A DNA stretch of 64,000 bases from Marinobacter changyiensis (GCF_009193265.1 NZ_VZZZ01000006.1:124001-188000), one strand, 5' to 3'; positions 26,218-35,882 are shown, numbered from the stretch's first letter. A program made the numbers and translations. The notes: generated by a model not told the origin, from the sequence alone.

Positions 26218-27032
26218 CTCTCCCCAAAGTAAATGGCGGCCAGGGCCGGGTCATTCAGGATGGTTTGCGGCTCGCCATCCGCCAGCAGTTTGCCCTGATC
26301 GAGGAACGCAATGCGGTCCGAAATATTCACCACAATGTCCAGGTTGTGTTCAATGATGCAGACGGTAATGCCCTCTTTGACTTCTTCCCGGAGCAACTGC
26401 AGGAACAGGTTATAGGAGTTGGGATCAAGCCCCGATGCCGGTTCGTCCAGCAACCACAGGCGGGAGTCCGTCGCCATGATCCGGGCGAGACTCAGAAACT
26501 TGCGCTCCGCATAGGCCAGATCTAGGGCACGGGTATGGCGCTTGTCGGTCAGCCCGGTTTTTTCGAGAATCTGACTCACTTTGTCGAGTCGCTTGGCCTT
26601 ACGGGATTTCCCGCCAGGCTGCCAGAGCCAGGAGCCGGACTCCATCATGGTCAGGACATTTTCTTCCACCGTCATATGGGTAAACAGCCGCAGATCCTGG
26701 AAGGTCCGGGCAATCCCTGCCCTGGCAATCTTCCAGGGCGCCTTGCCAATAACCGACTCGCCCTGCCAGCGCACGTCGCCTTCGGAGGGCGGAATATGGC
26801 CGGTAATCATATTGAACAGGGTGGTTTTACCGGCCCCGTTCGGGCCGACCAGGGTGGTTATGATGCCCGCCCTGAGATTCAGGGAAACATCGTTGATTGC
26901 CTGCAGACCCCCGAAGTTCTTGCTCAGGTTGCGGATCTCCAACAATACATCCTGGGCATCGGTGGACCCGGTAAAACCCGAACCGGAAGCTGGCTTTTCG
27001 GTCTCCTGAGCTGTCATTAACTGCTCGCTCAT
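26214..27032 (-). CDS. livG: Branched-chain-type ABC transporter, ATPase LivG-like (second system)
   Basis: ATPase of 272 aa with a roughly 25-residue N-terminal extension rich in Ser, Thr and Gly. Walker A GPNGAGKTT near residue 63, ARTFQDLRLFTHMTV and Walker B LWLLDEPASGLDP with IEHNLD are normal. The signature helix reads LAYAERKFLSLARIMA where LivG proteins normally have LSYGEQRxLEIAR, so the Gly-Glu-Gln core is missing. This may weaken hydrolysis at one of the two ATP sites. Start and stop overlap the neighbouring genes by four bases each. Confidence 0.93.
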   Translation of the reverse strand: MSEQLMTAQETEKPASGSGFTGSTDAQDVLLEIRNLSKNFGGLQAINDVSLNLRAGIITTLVGPNGAGKTTLFNMITGHIPPSEGDVRWQGESVIGKAPWKIARAGIARTFQDLRLFTHMTVEENVLTMMESGSWLWQPGGKSRKAKRLDKVSQILEKTGLTDKRHTRALDLAYAERKFLSLARIMATDSRLWLLDEPASGLDPNSYNLFLQLLREEVKEGITVCIIEHNLDIVVNISDRIAFLDQGKLLADGEPQTILNDPALAAIYFGER

Positions 27033-27910
27033 TTGCTACCTCCCGGGTGAGAACTCACGATGCCGCCAGGGCGGAAAATCATCAGCAACACCATGGCCAT
27101 CCCGTACACGATCTGCTGAATGGAACCGATTTCGGTCTGGGGAAGGAATGACAAATACGTCAGGGCGCTGGGCAGAAGCATCAATAAGGCGGCACCCAAC
27201 AGCGGGCCTGATACAGTGGCGGTGCCTCCGATAATGACCATCGCCATCACCAGTACCGAGGTGTCGAGCATGAAGCTCTGGACATTGATAAAGCTCATGT
27301 AAAAGGCATAGAGCGCACCGGCGACCGCAGCCAGCGCCGAAGACAGCACCACCGAGAGCGTCTTGATCACCGTGATGTTCTTGCCGGACGCCAACGCGGC
27401 CGATTCACTGTCCCGGATCGCTTTGAGACTGCGGCCAAAGCTGGTGTGCACCAGAGTCCGGATGATGACAATAATGATCGTCAGGCAAATCAGCGACATC
27501 AGCAGGAACTGCCAGGGCTTATAAACCGGATAACCGAACAGCTCGACAGCGGGAATACCAATTACGCCACCAATACCTCCGGTAAAGCTCTTCCACTCCG
27601 AAAACAGGGTTACTGCCAGCACCTGCAGCCCGAGAGAAGCCGCCACGAAATATTCCCCTCGCACCCGCAGCGCCGGTAGCGCCAGCAGCAGGGAGGTTAC
27701 TGCGGCAGCCGCCATGGCAACGGGCACCGCCACAAAAAACTCCGGGGTCACATGCATTGCCACCAACGCGGCAGTATAGCCACCAATCCCGAAGAACACC
27801 GCGTGGGCCAGCGAGAAGATACCGGCGTAGCCGATGATGAAATTCAGGGTGGTCGAGAGGATCGCGTAAACCGAGATCAGAACCAGCAAGTTCAGTATAT
27901 AAGCTGTCAT
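27029..27910 (-). CDS. livM: Branched-chain-type ABC transporter, permease LivM-like (second system)
   Basis: Permease of 293 aa with about eight membrane helices. The signature TTLNFIIGYAGIFSLAHAVFFG near residue 20 is typical of the family, and the coupling loop AIRDSESAALASGKNI lies near residue 170. The C-terminal FRPGGIVSSHPGGSK is short. It begins 9 bases after the LivH-like gene and its stop overlaps the LivG-like start. Confidence 0.92.
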   Translation of the reverse strand: MTAYILNLLVLISVYAILSTTLNFIIGYAGIFSLAHAVFFGIGGYTAALVAMHVTPEFFVAVPVAMAAAAVTSLLLALPALRVRGEYFVAASLGLQVLAVTLFSEWKSFTGGIGGVIGIPAVELFGYPVYKPWQFLLMSLICLTIIIVIIRTLVHTSFGRSLKAIRDSESAALASGKNITVIKTLSVVLSSALAAVAGALYAFYMSFINVQSFMLDTSVLVMAMVIIGGTATVSGPLLGAALLMLLPSALTYLSFLPQTEIGSIQQIVYGMAMVLLMIFRPGGIVSSHPGGSK

Positions 27911-27919
27911 GTCAGCGCC

Positions 27920-28792
27920 TCACGAGACCGTCGCCCGCCCAAAGAACCCGGACGGTTTGAAGATGATAAAGAAGAACAGGATCGCGAAGGTAATAGCTTC
28001 GCTCCACTGAGTGCCCAGCTTCCACATCGCCAGATTCTCTGCCACACCGATCAGCAGACCGGCACAGGCTGCGCCTCGGAGGCTGCCAATGCCGCCGACA
28101 ATGGTGGCGGCCAGACTGATCAGCATAACGTGGTGGCCTACAGCCGGATTGATACCGGTACCCGCAGCCGTAAAAATGGCGCCAGGCACCACCAGCAGTG
28201 ACCCGAGGGCGAATGCGTAGGTGGAGAGTCGCCGGGGGCTGAGCCCGAAGGTGCGCACCAGTTCCGGGTTTTCACTCAGGGCCCGTAGTCCCTTGCCGAC
28301 AAAGGTATGAGTCAGGAAAAAATGCAGCGCCACGAAGCATATAATGGCACTCACGATAGCGAGCCCGTTCAGGGGCGACAGGTAGAGCCCTGGCATCACC
28401 TCCACCGAGTTGCTCAAGGGTGTGGCCACAGACATGAAGCCCCGGCCGAACACACTGCCCAACAGGTTTTGCACCACAATACCGATACCAAAGGACGCTA
28501 CGAATACAGTGAAGAATGAGCCTTCGTGACGCTGGATCGGCGCGTACATGAAACGGTCCAGCAACACACCGAACACCACCGCACTGGTGGCCGACACCGC
28601 GACCGCAAAGGTCCAGTGCAAACCCAGTCCGGCCAGTGCAAAGTGGAACAGATAAGCGGCAATGGCGAACGTAGCACCATGGGCAAAATGGAATATCTTG
28701 GTAGAGCCAAAGATCAGCGAAAAGCCGGCTGCCGTGAGGGCGTAAATCGCCCCCACCTGCAAACCGTTGGCCAGGAGTTGCAGGAACAGCAT
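27920..28792 (-). CDS. livH: Branched-chain-type ABC transporter, permease LivH-like (second system)
   Basis: Permease of 290 aa. It has the hallmark NGLQVGAIYALTAAGFSLIFGSTKIFHFAHGATF split over helices 1 and 2, and the coupling loop ALSENPELVRTFGLSPRRL near residue 185. The C-terminal FKPSGFFG ends the protein. It lies 9 bases after the binding-protein gene with no hairpin between, unlike the first transporter in this window. Confidence 0.92.
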   Translation of the reverse strand: MLFLQLLANGLQVGAIYALTAAGFSLIFGSTKIFHFAHGATFAIAAYLFHFALAGLGLHWTFAVAVSATSAVVFGVLLDRFMYAPIQRHEGSFFTVFVASFGIGIVVQNLLGSVFGRGFMSVATPLSNSVEVMPGLYLSPLNGLAIVSAIICFVALHFFLTHTFVGKGLRALSENPELVRTFGLSPRRLSTYAFALGSLLVVPGAIFTAAGTGINPAVGHHVMLISLAATIVGGIGSLRGAACAGLLIGVAENLAMWKLGTQWSEAITFAILFFFIIFKPSGFFGRATVS

Positions 28793-28801
28793 GACAGCCC
28801 C

Positions 28802-29932
28802 TTAATCCGAAGCTTTGACAGAGACCACTTTGCCGCTCCCTGAGCCGTCCACCTCGAGCACCTGGATCGGGGCCAACAAGGTGCCATTCTCCTGGAACGA
28901 AACCTCGCCACCGACCAGATCGAACGTGTCTGTGGCCTTACGCTGGGCCAGCAGGTTGGCACCGGTAAGCTCTTTGTCCTGCGCTTCCAGAGCCTGGGCG
29001 AGAAGTGCAAACACCCTCACAGCATTGTAGTAGTTGGCAATATAAGAGGTCGGGTTCTTGTCATGCTCGGCCTTGTAATCGTCCACAAAACGCTTGGTGA
29101 CCGGGTCTTCCGAGTCCCACTCAATACTCTGGGTCGTAAACAATGCGCCCTGGGCTTCGTCCTGCACCTGCAGCTCGGGAACCGAGAATGCCGAGTAACT
29201 GGCGATCTGCGCCTTTACACCGTTATCCCGCAACTGTTTGACAATCTGCAATTGCTGAGAGCCGTAGGAAGCCACATAGACCACATCCGGATTGTCGCTA
29301 CGCACCCGGGCAGCCACCCCGCTAAACTGCTGGGCTGACGCAGCAACGGAGTGAGACTCCACAAGCTCGGCGCCCAGTGGGGGCAACGTTTTCTCCAACT
29401 CGTTCAGAATCGACTCTCCAAGGGGATCATCCACGTACACCAGCGTAAACCGTTTATGGCCCAGGTCTTCCACAGCATATTTGGCCAAGGCCCCCACTTC
29501 ATTGTTCGCCAACGGAATAACGTTCCAGAAATATTCGCCCAGTTCCGCCAGATCAGGGCCAACACCACCACCGTTTACCGCCACCGTCTGGCTGCGCTGA
29601 GCCAGCGTCGAAATTGCCTTGGAAACGCCGGTGAACGCCGAGAGCACGTAGGGGACGCCCTCAACATTGACCAGCTTGTTCATCGCGACAACCCCTTGCT
29701 GGGGCAAAGCCTGACTGTCTTCGTAGAGAATTTTCAGATCCCCTGACAGCATTCCGTCTTCGTTAATATGCCGGGCCGCCAACTCTGCGCCAGACATGAA
29801 GATGTCGCCGTAAGTGGCGTTAGGCCCACTGAGCGGAAAGACCGCACCAATTTCGATGTCATCCGCTTGAACAGAAGCGGCAGAAGCGAGCCCTATGGCA
29901 AAAGCGATGGCAGAAAGTGTCTTACGTAACAT
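28802..29932 (-). CDS. Branched-chain-type ABC transporter, substrate-binding protein (second system)
   Basis: Periplasmic binding protein of 376 aa. The signal peptide ends at about Ala23 (SVQA), and the mature protein begins DDIEIGAVFPLSGPNATYG. Sequence differs strongly from the binding protein at 8552, so the two systems probably bind different ligands. GAGGA lies 7 bases before the ATG. It is the first gene of a tightly packed operon (binding protein, LivH, LivM, LivG, LivF, ligase, thiolase, hydratase) that reads as uptake plus beta-oxidation of one carboxylic acid. Confidence 0.93.
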   Translation of the reverse strand: MLRKTLSAIAFAIGLASAASVQADDIEIGAVFPLSGPNATYGDIFMSGAELAARHINEDGMLSGDLKILYEDSQALPQQGVVAMNKLVNVEGVPYVLSAFTGVSKAISTLAQRSQTVAVNGGGVGPDLAELGEYFWNVIPLANNEVGALAKYAVEDLGHKRFTLVYVDDPLGESILNELEKTLPPLGAELVESHSVAASAQQFSGVAARVRSDNPDVVYVASYGSQQLQIVKQLRDNGVKAQIASYSAFSVPELQVQDEAQGALFTTQSIEWDSEDPVTKRFVDDYKAEHDKNPTSYIANYYNAVRVFALLAQALEAQDKELTGANLLAQRKATDTFDLVGGEVSFQENGTLLAPIQVLEVDGSGSGKVVSVKASD

Positions 29933-30100
29933 AAGCTATCCTCGGTATTGTTATTGTCTCATTCAAACCTAGCACCGATTCAGCAACGCACAATTCGCCA
30001 TTTATTAAGACCCCGTTAAGGCAATGTGAATATGGACCTGGCCCCGGCAATGGCCATTTCGTTTACTCTTGTCTGAGCCACGAATAAAAGGAGCAGAACC

Positions 30101-31084
30101 ATGAACTACCACCGCCTTGGAACCACCGGCATGAACGTCTCCGCCCTGTGTCTCGGCACCATGACCTACGGCTCGCCGAAGTGGCGGGAGTGGGTACTGG
30201 ACGAACAGGTCAGCCGGCCATTCCTGAAGCAGGCACTGGATGCCGGCATCAATTTTTTCGACACTGCAGACATGTACTCGCTCGGAGAGTCGGAACGTGT
30301 TGTGGGCAAGGCATTGCTGGATTATGCCTTACGCGAGGACGTGGTGATTGCCACTAAAGTGTTCAACCCCATGGGGGATGGCCCCAACAACCGGGGCCTG
30401 TCGAGAAAGCACATCATGGCAGCCATCGACAGCTCACTGCAGCGTCTGGGTACCGATCACGTTGACCTTTACCAGATCCACCGCTGGGATTACCACACCC
30501 CCATCGAGGAAACCATGGAAGCCCTGCACGATGTGGTGAAGGCCGGCAAAGCCCGCTATATCGGCGCCTCTTCCATGTACGCCTGGCAGTTTTCCAAAGC
30601 CCAGCACACGGCACAAATGCACGGCTGGACCCGCTTCGCCACCATGCAGCCGATGTACAACCTTGTATACCGGGAAGAAGAACGCGAAATGTTCCCCCTG
30701 TGCACGGATCAAGGAGTGGGGGTTATTCCCTGGAGCCCGCTGGCGAGGGGCATCCTCGCTGGCAAGACAGTGCAGGGTGAAGGAGGTGAGAGTACCCGGG
30801 CAAAAACCGATGAGAACACCCGCAAATGGCGCCTTGGCAGTGACCTTGACCAACCGGTACTCGACGCCCTCCGCAAGGTTGCCAAGGATCGGGGCACGAG
30901 TATGGCTCAGGTAGCCCTGGCCTGGGTGATATCCAATCCTGCGGTCACCGCACCTATCATTGGTGCAAGCAAACCCGGACATATAGAAGAGGCTATTGCT
31001 GCATTGGAACTGACGCTTTCGGATGAGGAAAAATCGGCCCTTGAAAGCGCTTATGTTCCGCATAGGATCGCCGGGCACAGTTAA
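30101..31084 (+). CDS. Aldo/keto reductase
   Basis: NADPH-type aldo/keto reductase of 327 aa (AKR11/YajO-like branch). The catalytic tetrad is visible: Asp54 and Tyr59 in FFDTADMYS, Lys86 in ATKVF and His127 in QIHRWD. GASSMYAWQ near residue 150 and the C-terminal IGASKPGHIEEAI cofactor loop are typical. AAGGAG lies 8 bases before ATG. It is divergent from the ABC operon and convergent with a permease gene, so it stands alone; substrate unknown, probably a carbonyl or sugar-derived compound. Confidence 0.93.
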   Translation: MNYHRLGTTGMNVSALCLGTMTYGSPKWREWVLDEQVSRPFLKQALDAGINFFDTADMYSLGESERVVGKALLDYALREDVVIATKVFNPMGDGPNNRGLSRKHIMAAIDSSLQRLGTDHVDLYQIHRWDYHTPIEETMEALHDVVKAGKARYIGASSMYAWQFSKAQHTAQMHGWTRFATMQPMYNLVYREEEREMFPLCTDQGVGVIPWSPLARGILAGKTVQGEGGESTRAKTDENTRKWRLGSDLDQPVLDALRKVAKDRGTSMAQVALAWVISNPAVTAPIIGASKPGHIEEAIAALELTLSDEEKSALESAYVPHRIAGHS

Positions 31085-31097
31085 GCTAATGGGTACG

Positions 31098-31126
31098 CCC
31101 TGCCGGCCCGGATCAGAACGGCAGGG
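31098..31126. terminator. Hairpin between convergent genes
   Basis: CCCTGCCG (31098-31105) pairs perfectly with CGGCAGGG (31119-31126) around a 13-base loop. It lies 14 bases after the aldo/keto reductase stop and covers the last codons of the opposing permease gene. There is no T run, so it is at best a partial, possibly bidirectional, terminator. Confidence 0.4.
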
Positions 31127-32450
31127 TAAGCAGGGCGCAAAGCAGACTGCAAAAAGTCAGAGCGGCCAACGAGTACCTCAGGTTCCATTCCCAGGCGGCC
31201 CGGTGGGGGTTGTAGCCGGTGCAGCGTTCCAGTAGCAGCGAGTTGGCGGAATAGGGCGTGCCCGCAATGGTAATGCCCCAGCCGGTAGTGATACCGAGAC
31301 CGAGCCCCAACAAACCGTAATCAGGCCAGATCGGCCCGAGGATACTGCCCGCAAGCGTTCCGGAAATAATCGGATTCACGCCCACCGCGCCACCGGCGAA
31401 AAACAACCATGGCACTGCAATTGCCACCAGCGGATAGCCCCACACCGGCAAGCTGAAATCCATCCCCAACCAGGTCAATGCGAAAGTTCCGATGATGCCG
31501 CCCAGAAAGGAAGACCCGCCCATGATGACCAGCTCATTATTCATCGGCGCCAGTGATGGCAAGGCAACAACGCCGTCCACCAAGCGACGATAAGCCAGAC
31601 CGATAATGACCGCTGACAGGCAACTGAGGGTGACCGCCTGGGAGTAAACCAGTCCGGCCCGGGCGTTCAGGGTAAAGGCGCCAAGGCAAATCAGCGCAAT
31701 AATGGCGACAAAACGGAGCCAGGGGAAAAGCGCGGATTGATGATCGTCCGGCAGCACGGTCGCTTCAGCACGGGGAGGCTCCTGCTCCCTCGCAAAAGCA
31801 CCCGCCAGCAAAAACACAATTGCCACTGGCAAGCCCACGGCAATCAGCTTCCAGCTCGACAGGCCCGGCAGGAAAGTTACCGTCATCACTATGGCGATCG
31901 ACAGGGGTGAGGCCATGGGCGAGGCACCGAAGCCGCGCACCACCGCCCGGGCGGCATTGCGTCCCAGCGCGCTGTCGCCTTGCTCCTTGATCTGAACACC
32001 GATCATGGTGGCGACCACGCCCACTGCCCCGAAATTCAGGGGGATCGACAGCAAGGCGGTGCCCACAGTCATACCCAGATAGCGAACCAGGGACTTGCCC
32101 GCAAACAGGCTGCGGGCAATGATTTTGAGATCATTGGATTGACCCATCACGGCGGATAACAGCATGACGGTGATAATCAAAGCGCCAATGCGGGCCATGT
32201 TAGCCGCTGCTCTGGGCAGGGCGGAAGGCTCGAGAAACAACGCCGCCAGTGTCAGCAGTATGATCAGTGAAAATATCACTTTGCCCACCAGGCGCAGGTT
32301 ACCCCAGCCCAACACAATGGCCAGACAGGCAAACACGGTGGCGGCCATCGTATGACCCGGCACAAACGTGGCGACCCCGGCCGCCAGAGCAAGATACGCC
32401 AGGATGGACCGGGGCAGTAGCAGGCTGTCGGGATGCAACAAAGACTTCAT
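31113..32450 (-). CDS. Uncharacterised multi-spanning permease, copy 1
   Basis: Hydrophobic protein of 445 aa with about twelve predicted membrane segments. I cannot assign it to a named family with confidence; it looks like a carboxylate or ion transporter. Two conserved blocks stand out: IPLNFGAVGVVATMI near residue 135 and RAVVRGFGASPMASPLSIAIV near 170. Both are recognisable in the plus-strand protein at 40760, so the two are distant homologues. It follows the scoB-like gene by 65 bases and may belong to the same operon as the TRAP transporter and CoA-transferase. Confidence 0.75.
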   Translation of the reverse strand: MKSLLHPDSLLLPRSILAYLALAAGVATFVPGHTMAATVFACLAIVLGWGNLRLVGKVIFSLIILLTLAALFLEPSALPRAAANMARIGALIITVMLLSAVMGQSNDLKIIARSLFAGKSLVRYLGMTVGTALLSIPLNFGAVGVVATMIGVQIKEQGDSALGRNAARAVVRGFGASPMASPLSIAIVMTVTFLPGLSSWKLIAVGLPVAIVFLLAGAFAREQEPPRAEATVLPDDHQSALFPWLRFVAIIALICLGAFTLNARAGLVYSQAVTLSCLSAVIIGLAYRRLVDGVVALPSLAPMNNELVIMGGSSFLGGIIGTFALTWLGMDFSLPVWGYPLVAIAVPWLFFAGGAVGVNPIISGTLAGSILGPIWPDYGLLGLGLGITTGWGITIAGTPYSANSLLLERCTGYNPHRAAWEWNLRYSLAALTFCSLLCALLTLPF

Positions 32451-32515
32451 ACTACCGACATTCCGTATCGCCTTGAGCCATCTGGTTGATCTTCTGACTA
32501 ATCCGATCCCTGCCC

Positions 32516-33157
32516 TCAGGCAGGCGGCAATAACCGGGCACCGGTCAAAGCCTGTACTTCCTCAAAGGTATTCTCGCCAAATAACTCCACCACCCGGAGT
32601 CCGTCCGGCGTCACATCAATCACTGCAAGGTCGGTGAAGATCCGCCGCACTACACCGGTTCCGGTCAAAGGATAGGTACACTCCTCGAGAATTTTGGGTT
32701 CCTCATCCCGGGTGGTGTGCCGCATCACCACGAAGAGTTTGCGGGCACCCACGGCAAGATCCATGGCACCGCCTACAGCCGGCGGATACTTGTCGTTATT
32801 GGTCGCCCAGTTTGCCAGATCACCTCGGGCCGACACCTGGAAGGCACCCAGTACGGCGATGTCCAGATGCCCTCCGCGCATGATGGCGAAAGATTCCGCG
32901 TTATCAAAATAGCAGCCACCCGGAAGCAGGGTTACATATTGCTTGCCCGCGTTGATCAGGTTGGGATTTTCTTCCCCCGGTGCCGGCGCCGGGCCGACAG
33001 CGAGGATGCCGTTCTCGCTGTGATAGATAACCTGTTTGTCACCGGACACGTAGTTTGAAACCTTGGTGGGCATGCCGATACCAAGGTTTACGTAGGCACC
33101 GTCAGGTATATCCTGGGCCACCCGTTCCGCCATTTGTTCGGGACTAAGCCTGAGCAT
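32516..33157 (-). CDS. scoB: 3-oxoacid CoA-transferase, subunit B
   Basis: Beta subunit (213 aa) of a class I CoA-transferase (SCOT/AtoDA type). NLGIGMPTKVSNYV near residue 20 and the catalytic glutamate in SENGILAVGP near residue 48 are present. It would transfer CoA between succinyl-CoA and a 3-oxoacid such as acetoacetate. GGAGG lies 6 bases before ATG, inside the end of the A-subunit gene (14-base overlap). The catalytic Glu and short lengths show this is not an IpdAB-type ring hydrolase. Confidence 0.92.
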   Translation of the reverse strand: MLRLSPEQMAERVAQDIPDGAYVNLGIGMPTKVSNYVSGDKQVIYHSENGILAVGPAPAPGEENPNLINAGKQYVTLLPGGCYFDNAESFAIMRGGHLDIAVLGAFQVSARGDLANWATNNDKYPPAVGGAMDLAVGARKLFVVMRHTTRDEEPKILEECTYPLTGTGVVRRIFTDLAVIDVTPDGLRVVELFGENTFEEVQALTGARLLPPA

Positions 33158-33824
33158 GGTGCACCTCCTCGGCTACCAACCGATCGACGAAAATACCCGG
33201 GGTCACCACATGCTCGGGATTGAGACCCCCGACTTCCACGATGGAGTTCACCTCAACGATGGTTACACGGGCCGCACTCGCCATCATCGGGTTAAAATTC
33301 CGCCCGGCGGTGTTGTAAATCAGGTTGCCCCAGGGGTCTCCGCACTCTGCCCGTACGAGGGCGAAATCCGCAGGCAAAGGCAGCTCCAGGACATAGCCCT
33401 TGCCATCGATGATTTTGGTTTCCTTGCCTTCCGCCAGCCTGGTGCCATAGCCGGTTGGGGTGAGGAAACCCCCGATTCCGGCTCCGGCAATGCGGATGCG
33501 CTCACTCAGAGTGCCCTGGGGCACCAGTTCGAGCTCTATAGAGCCCTCTTCAAAGCGTTTCTCGAACCATTTGGAACCCGCTGAACGGGGAAACGAGCAG
33601 ACAATCTTGCTCACCAGTCCGTCTCTCAACAGGGAGGCGATACCCTCCTCTGCCACACCGGCGTTGTTGGAGATAATGGTGAGTCCCTTTGCTCCATGCT
33701 GGCGCAGCGATTCGATCAGTTTTAGCGGTATGCCAGAACTGCCAAAGCCCCCAATCATGACACTAGCGCCATCGGGAATATCAGCCACGGCCTCCTTGAA
33801 CGATGCAACCCGTTTATCAATCAC
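33144..33824 (-). CDS. scoA: 3-oxoacid CoA-transferase, subunit A
   Basis: Alpha subunit (226 aa) of the same class I CoA-transferase. The oxyanion/CoA loop MIGGFGSSGIP near residue 22 is the family signature; LPADFALVRAECGDPWGNL near 145 is also typical. The start is GTG 33824 with AGAGGTG 7 bases upstream. It follows a fused TRAP permease gene by 29 bases, which suggests the transported acid is the CoA acceptor. Confidence 0.92.
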   Translation of the reverse strand: MIDKRVASFKEAVADIPDGASVMIGGFGSSGIPLKLIESLRQHGAKGLTIISNNAGVAEEGIASLLRDGLVSKIVCSFPRSAGSKWFEKRFEEGSIELELVPQGTLSERIRIAGAGIGGFLTPTGYGTRLAEGKETKIIDGKGYVLELPLPADFALVRAECGDPWGNLIYNTAGRNFNPMMASAARVTIVEVNSIVEVGGLNPEHVVTPGIFVDRLVAEEVHHAQA

Positions 33825-33853
33825 GGCAAATCACCTCTTGTAAGAAACCGGGT

Positions 33854-35806
33854 TTAGCGATGGAGCACCGGCGTGGCATTGCGGTTCAGCAGCCCCTTTG
33901 CGGCATACATCACCACAATAACGCCCAACCCCGCGAGCTCGGTGACCAGATCCGGATAGATCATCAGACCACCGGCGATCAACGCCATCACTCTCAAGGG
34001 CCAGGCAATAATGCCTACCCGGTAGAGATAACCTTCCATCGCTGAGGCAATCAGCCAGATCGCGGTGATGGCAGTTACTGTCGATATCAGGATCCGCGTT
34101 ATATCGCCCTGCATGATCAGGGACGGATTCACTACGAACAGGAACGGCAGCACAAAGAGAATGCCTCCCAGACGCATGGAATACAGACCGGTCTTCGTGG
34201 CATTTGCGCCGGCAACACCGGCGGCTGTTATCGCGGCCAGAGAAACCGGCGGAGTAATGTAGGACAACATGCCCCAATACAGAATAAACAGATGACTCGC
34301 CAGCGGATTCAACCCGGCATTAACCAGTGCCGGAGCCAGCAGGATGGACAGGAAGATATAGCAGGCACTGACCGTCATCCCCATACCGAGGATGAAGCTG
34401 GTTACCGCGCCCGCCGCCAGCATCAGAGGGATACTGCCACCGGCATACAACAGCAGTTCACGGGAAAACGCCCCCGCCACACCGGTGTAGGAAAGCCCGC
34501 CGACCACCAGCCCGATACCCGCGAGAATCGCCACCAGGTTGGCCACGTTGGTGGTCAGATCCCGGATGAACAGCTTGGCCCGGGAAACATCCATGCGGTA
34601 TTTTTTCTTGAATAGCGAAACCCCCAGCAGCACCAGCGAGGCGTAATAGGGTGCATAGGCCTCAAGCCGCATGACCAGCAGCATGTAGATCAGCATGATG
34701 AGGGCAAACAGGTAGGGCCAGCCGTCTTTCAGGGTTTCTATAAGGCCCGGAATCTCGTCGTCCGGCAATCCCTTCAGGCCTTGTTTTGCGGCGTAGTTAT
34801 CGACCTGGAAAAGTAACGCCAGGTAAAACAACAGCGCGGGAAGGAAGGCCGCAATCATAATCTCGGCGTAAGCCACCCCCAGGAACGACGCCATGATAAA
34901 TGCCACCGCACCCATAACCGGGGGCATCAAGGTACCACCGGTGGAAGCGCACGCCTCGACCGCTGCAGCGTAATGAGCCGGGTAACCCGACTTCTTCATG
35001 GTAGGAATGGTGATCGGGCCAGTGGTGAGAATGTTGGAAATAACACTTCCGGACAGGCTGCCCAGAATACCGCTGGACAATACCGACACCTTGGCCGGGC
35101 CACCTCGGCTCCGGCCCATCAGGGCGGTGGCAAATTTCATGAAAAACTCACCGCCGCCGGTGATGGTCAGCGCAGCGCCAAACACCACAAACCCGATGAC
35201 CAGTTGCGCCACCACCTGCATCGGAATGCCGATAACACTCTCCACGCCAATAACATGGGCGCGGATAATCTCCGTTAAGGTGTATTCATTGCCCCACAGG
35301 AACCCCGGCATACTCCCGGCATACAGCGGGTAGGTGCCAAAGAACAGTGAAACGAACAGTAACGGCCAGCCGCCGCATCGGCGAACACCTTCAAGGATCA
35401 CTACCAACAGAACCGCTGAAGATATGGTTGCCGCCAACGGTGCCTCAAACTCCCAGCCCTCCTGAATCATGATCAACCCATAAAACCCCAGATACCCACA
35501 AGGCACCAGTGCCATCAAACCCAGAACCCAGTCATACCAGGGTACCTTGTGGCGGGCGCCGGACCAGGCCGGAAAACACAGGAATGCCGCGGCGAGAAAA
35601 ATACCGATCAGATAGTACAGGTAGGAGTTTCCCAGCGGTTTGAACCCGAGAATCTCCAGATTGAATGTCTGGTTGATTGCCATCAACAAACCCAGACTGC
35701 CTAATATAAGAACACCCCAATAGCCGGCGCCGTGCAGACGACCGCCGCTGGTTTCGCCCGGAACTGGTGGTGAAGTCTGGGCAGAGGTGCCCGGAGAAGA
35801 AGTCAT
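33854..35806 (-). CDS. TRAP transporter fused permease (DctQ-DctM type)
   Basis: Large membrane protein of 650 aa: an N-terminal part with about four or five helices corresponding to the small DctQ subunit, then the DctM-type domain with the repeated GxxxxPxxMGAVAFIMA-like region and SGSVISNILTTGPITIPTM near residue 240. Fused permeases of this type pair with TAXI binding proteins, as here. Start ATG 35806 was preferred to the TTG four codons upstream. It lies between the TAXI gene (76 bases upstream) and the CoA-transferase genes, forming a probable operon for uptake and activation of a carboxylate. Confidence 0.93.
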   Translation of the reverse strand: MTSSPGTSAQTSPPVPGETSGGRLHGAGYWGVLILGSLGLLMAINQTFNLEILGFKPLGNSYLYYLIGIFLAAAFLCFPAWSGARHKVPWYDWVLGLMALVPCGYLGFYGLIMIQEGWEFEAPLAATISSAVLLVVILEGVRRCGGWPLLFVSLFFGTYPLYAGSMPGFLWGNEYTLTEIIRAHVIGVESVIGIPMQVVAQLVIGFVVFGAALTITGGGEFFMKFATALMGRSRGGPAKVSVLSSGILGSLSGSVISNILTTGPITIPTMKKSGYPAHYAAAVEACASTGGTLMPPVMGAVAFIMASFLGVAYAEIMIAAFLPALLFYLALLFQVDNYAAKQGLKGLPDDEIPGLIETLKDGWPYLFALIMLIYMLLVMRLEAYAPYYASLVLLGVSLFKKKYRMDVSRAKLFIRDLTTNVANLVAILAGIGLVVGGLSYTGVAGAFSRELLLYAGGSIPLMLAAGAVTSFILGMGMTVSACYIFLSILLAPALVNAGLNPLASHLFILYWGMLSYITPPVSLAAITAAGVAGANATKTGLYSMRLGGILFVLPFLFVVNPSLIMQGDITRILISTVTAITAIWLIASAMEGYLYRVGIIAWPLRVMALIAGGLMIYPDLVTELAGLGVIVVMYAAKGLLNRNATPVLHR

Positions 35807-35882
35807 GCCATACCCCAAAAAATTACGAAGTAAAGTGGTGCATCAGCTGCACCACTTTTTTCTTCAAGCCATTGAGAAACGG

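Noticed and set aside
32516..33824. CoA-transferase pair as IpdAB-type ring hydrolase of steroid degradation
   Set aside because: The beta subunit keeps the catalytic Glu in SENG and both subunits have the short SCOT lengths, so an ordinary 3-oxoacid CoA-transferase is the better call.
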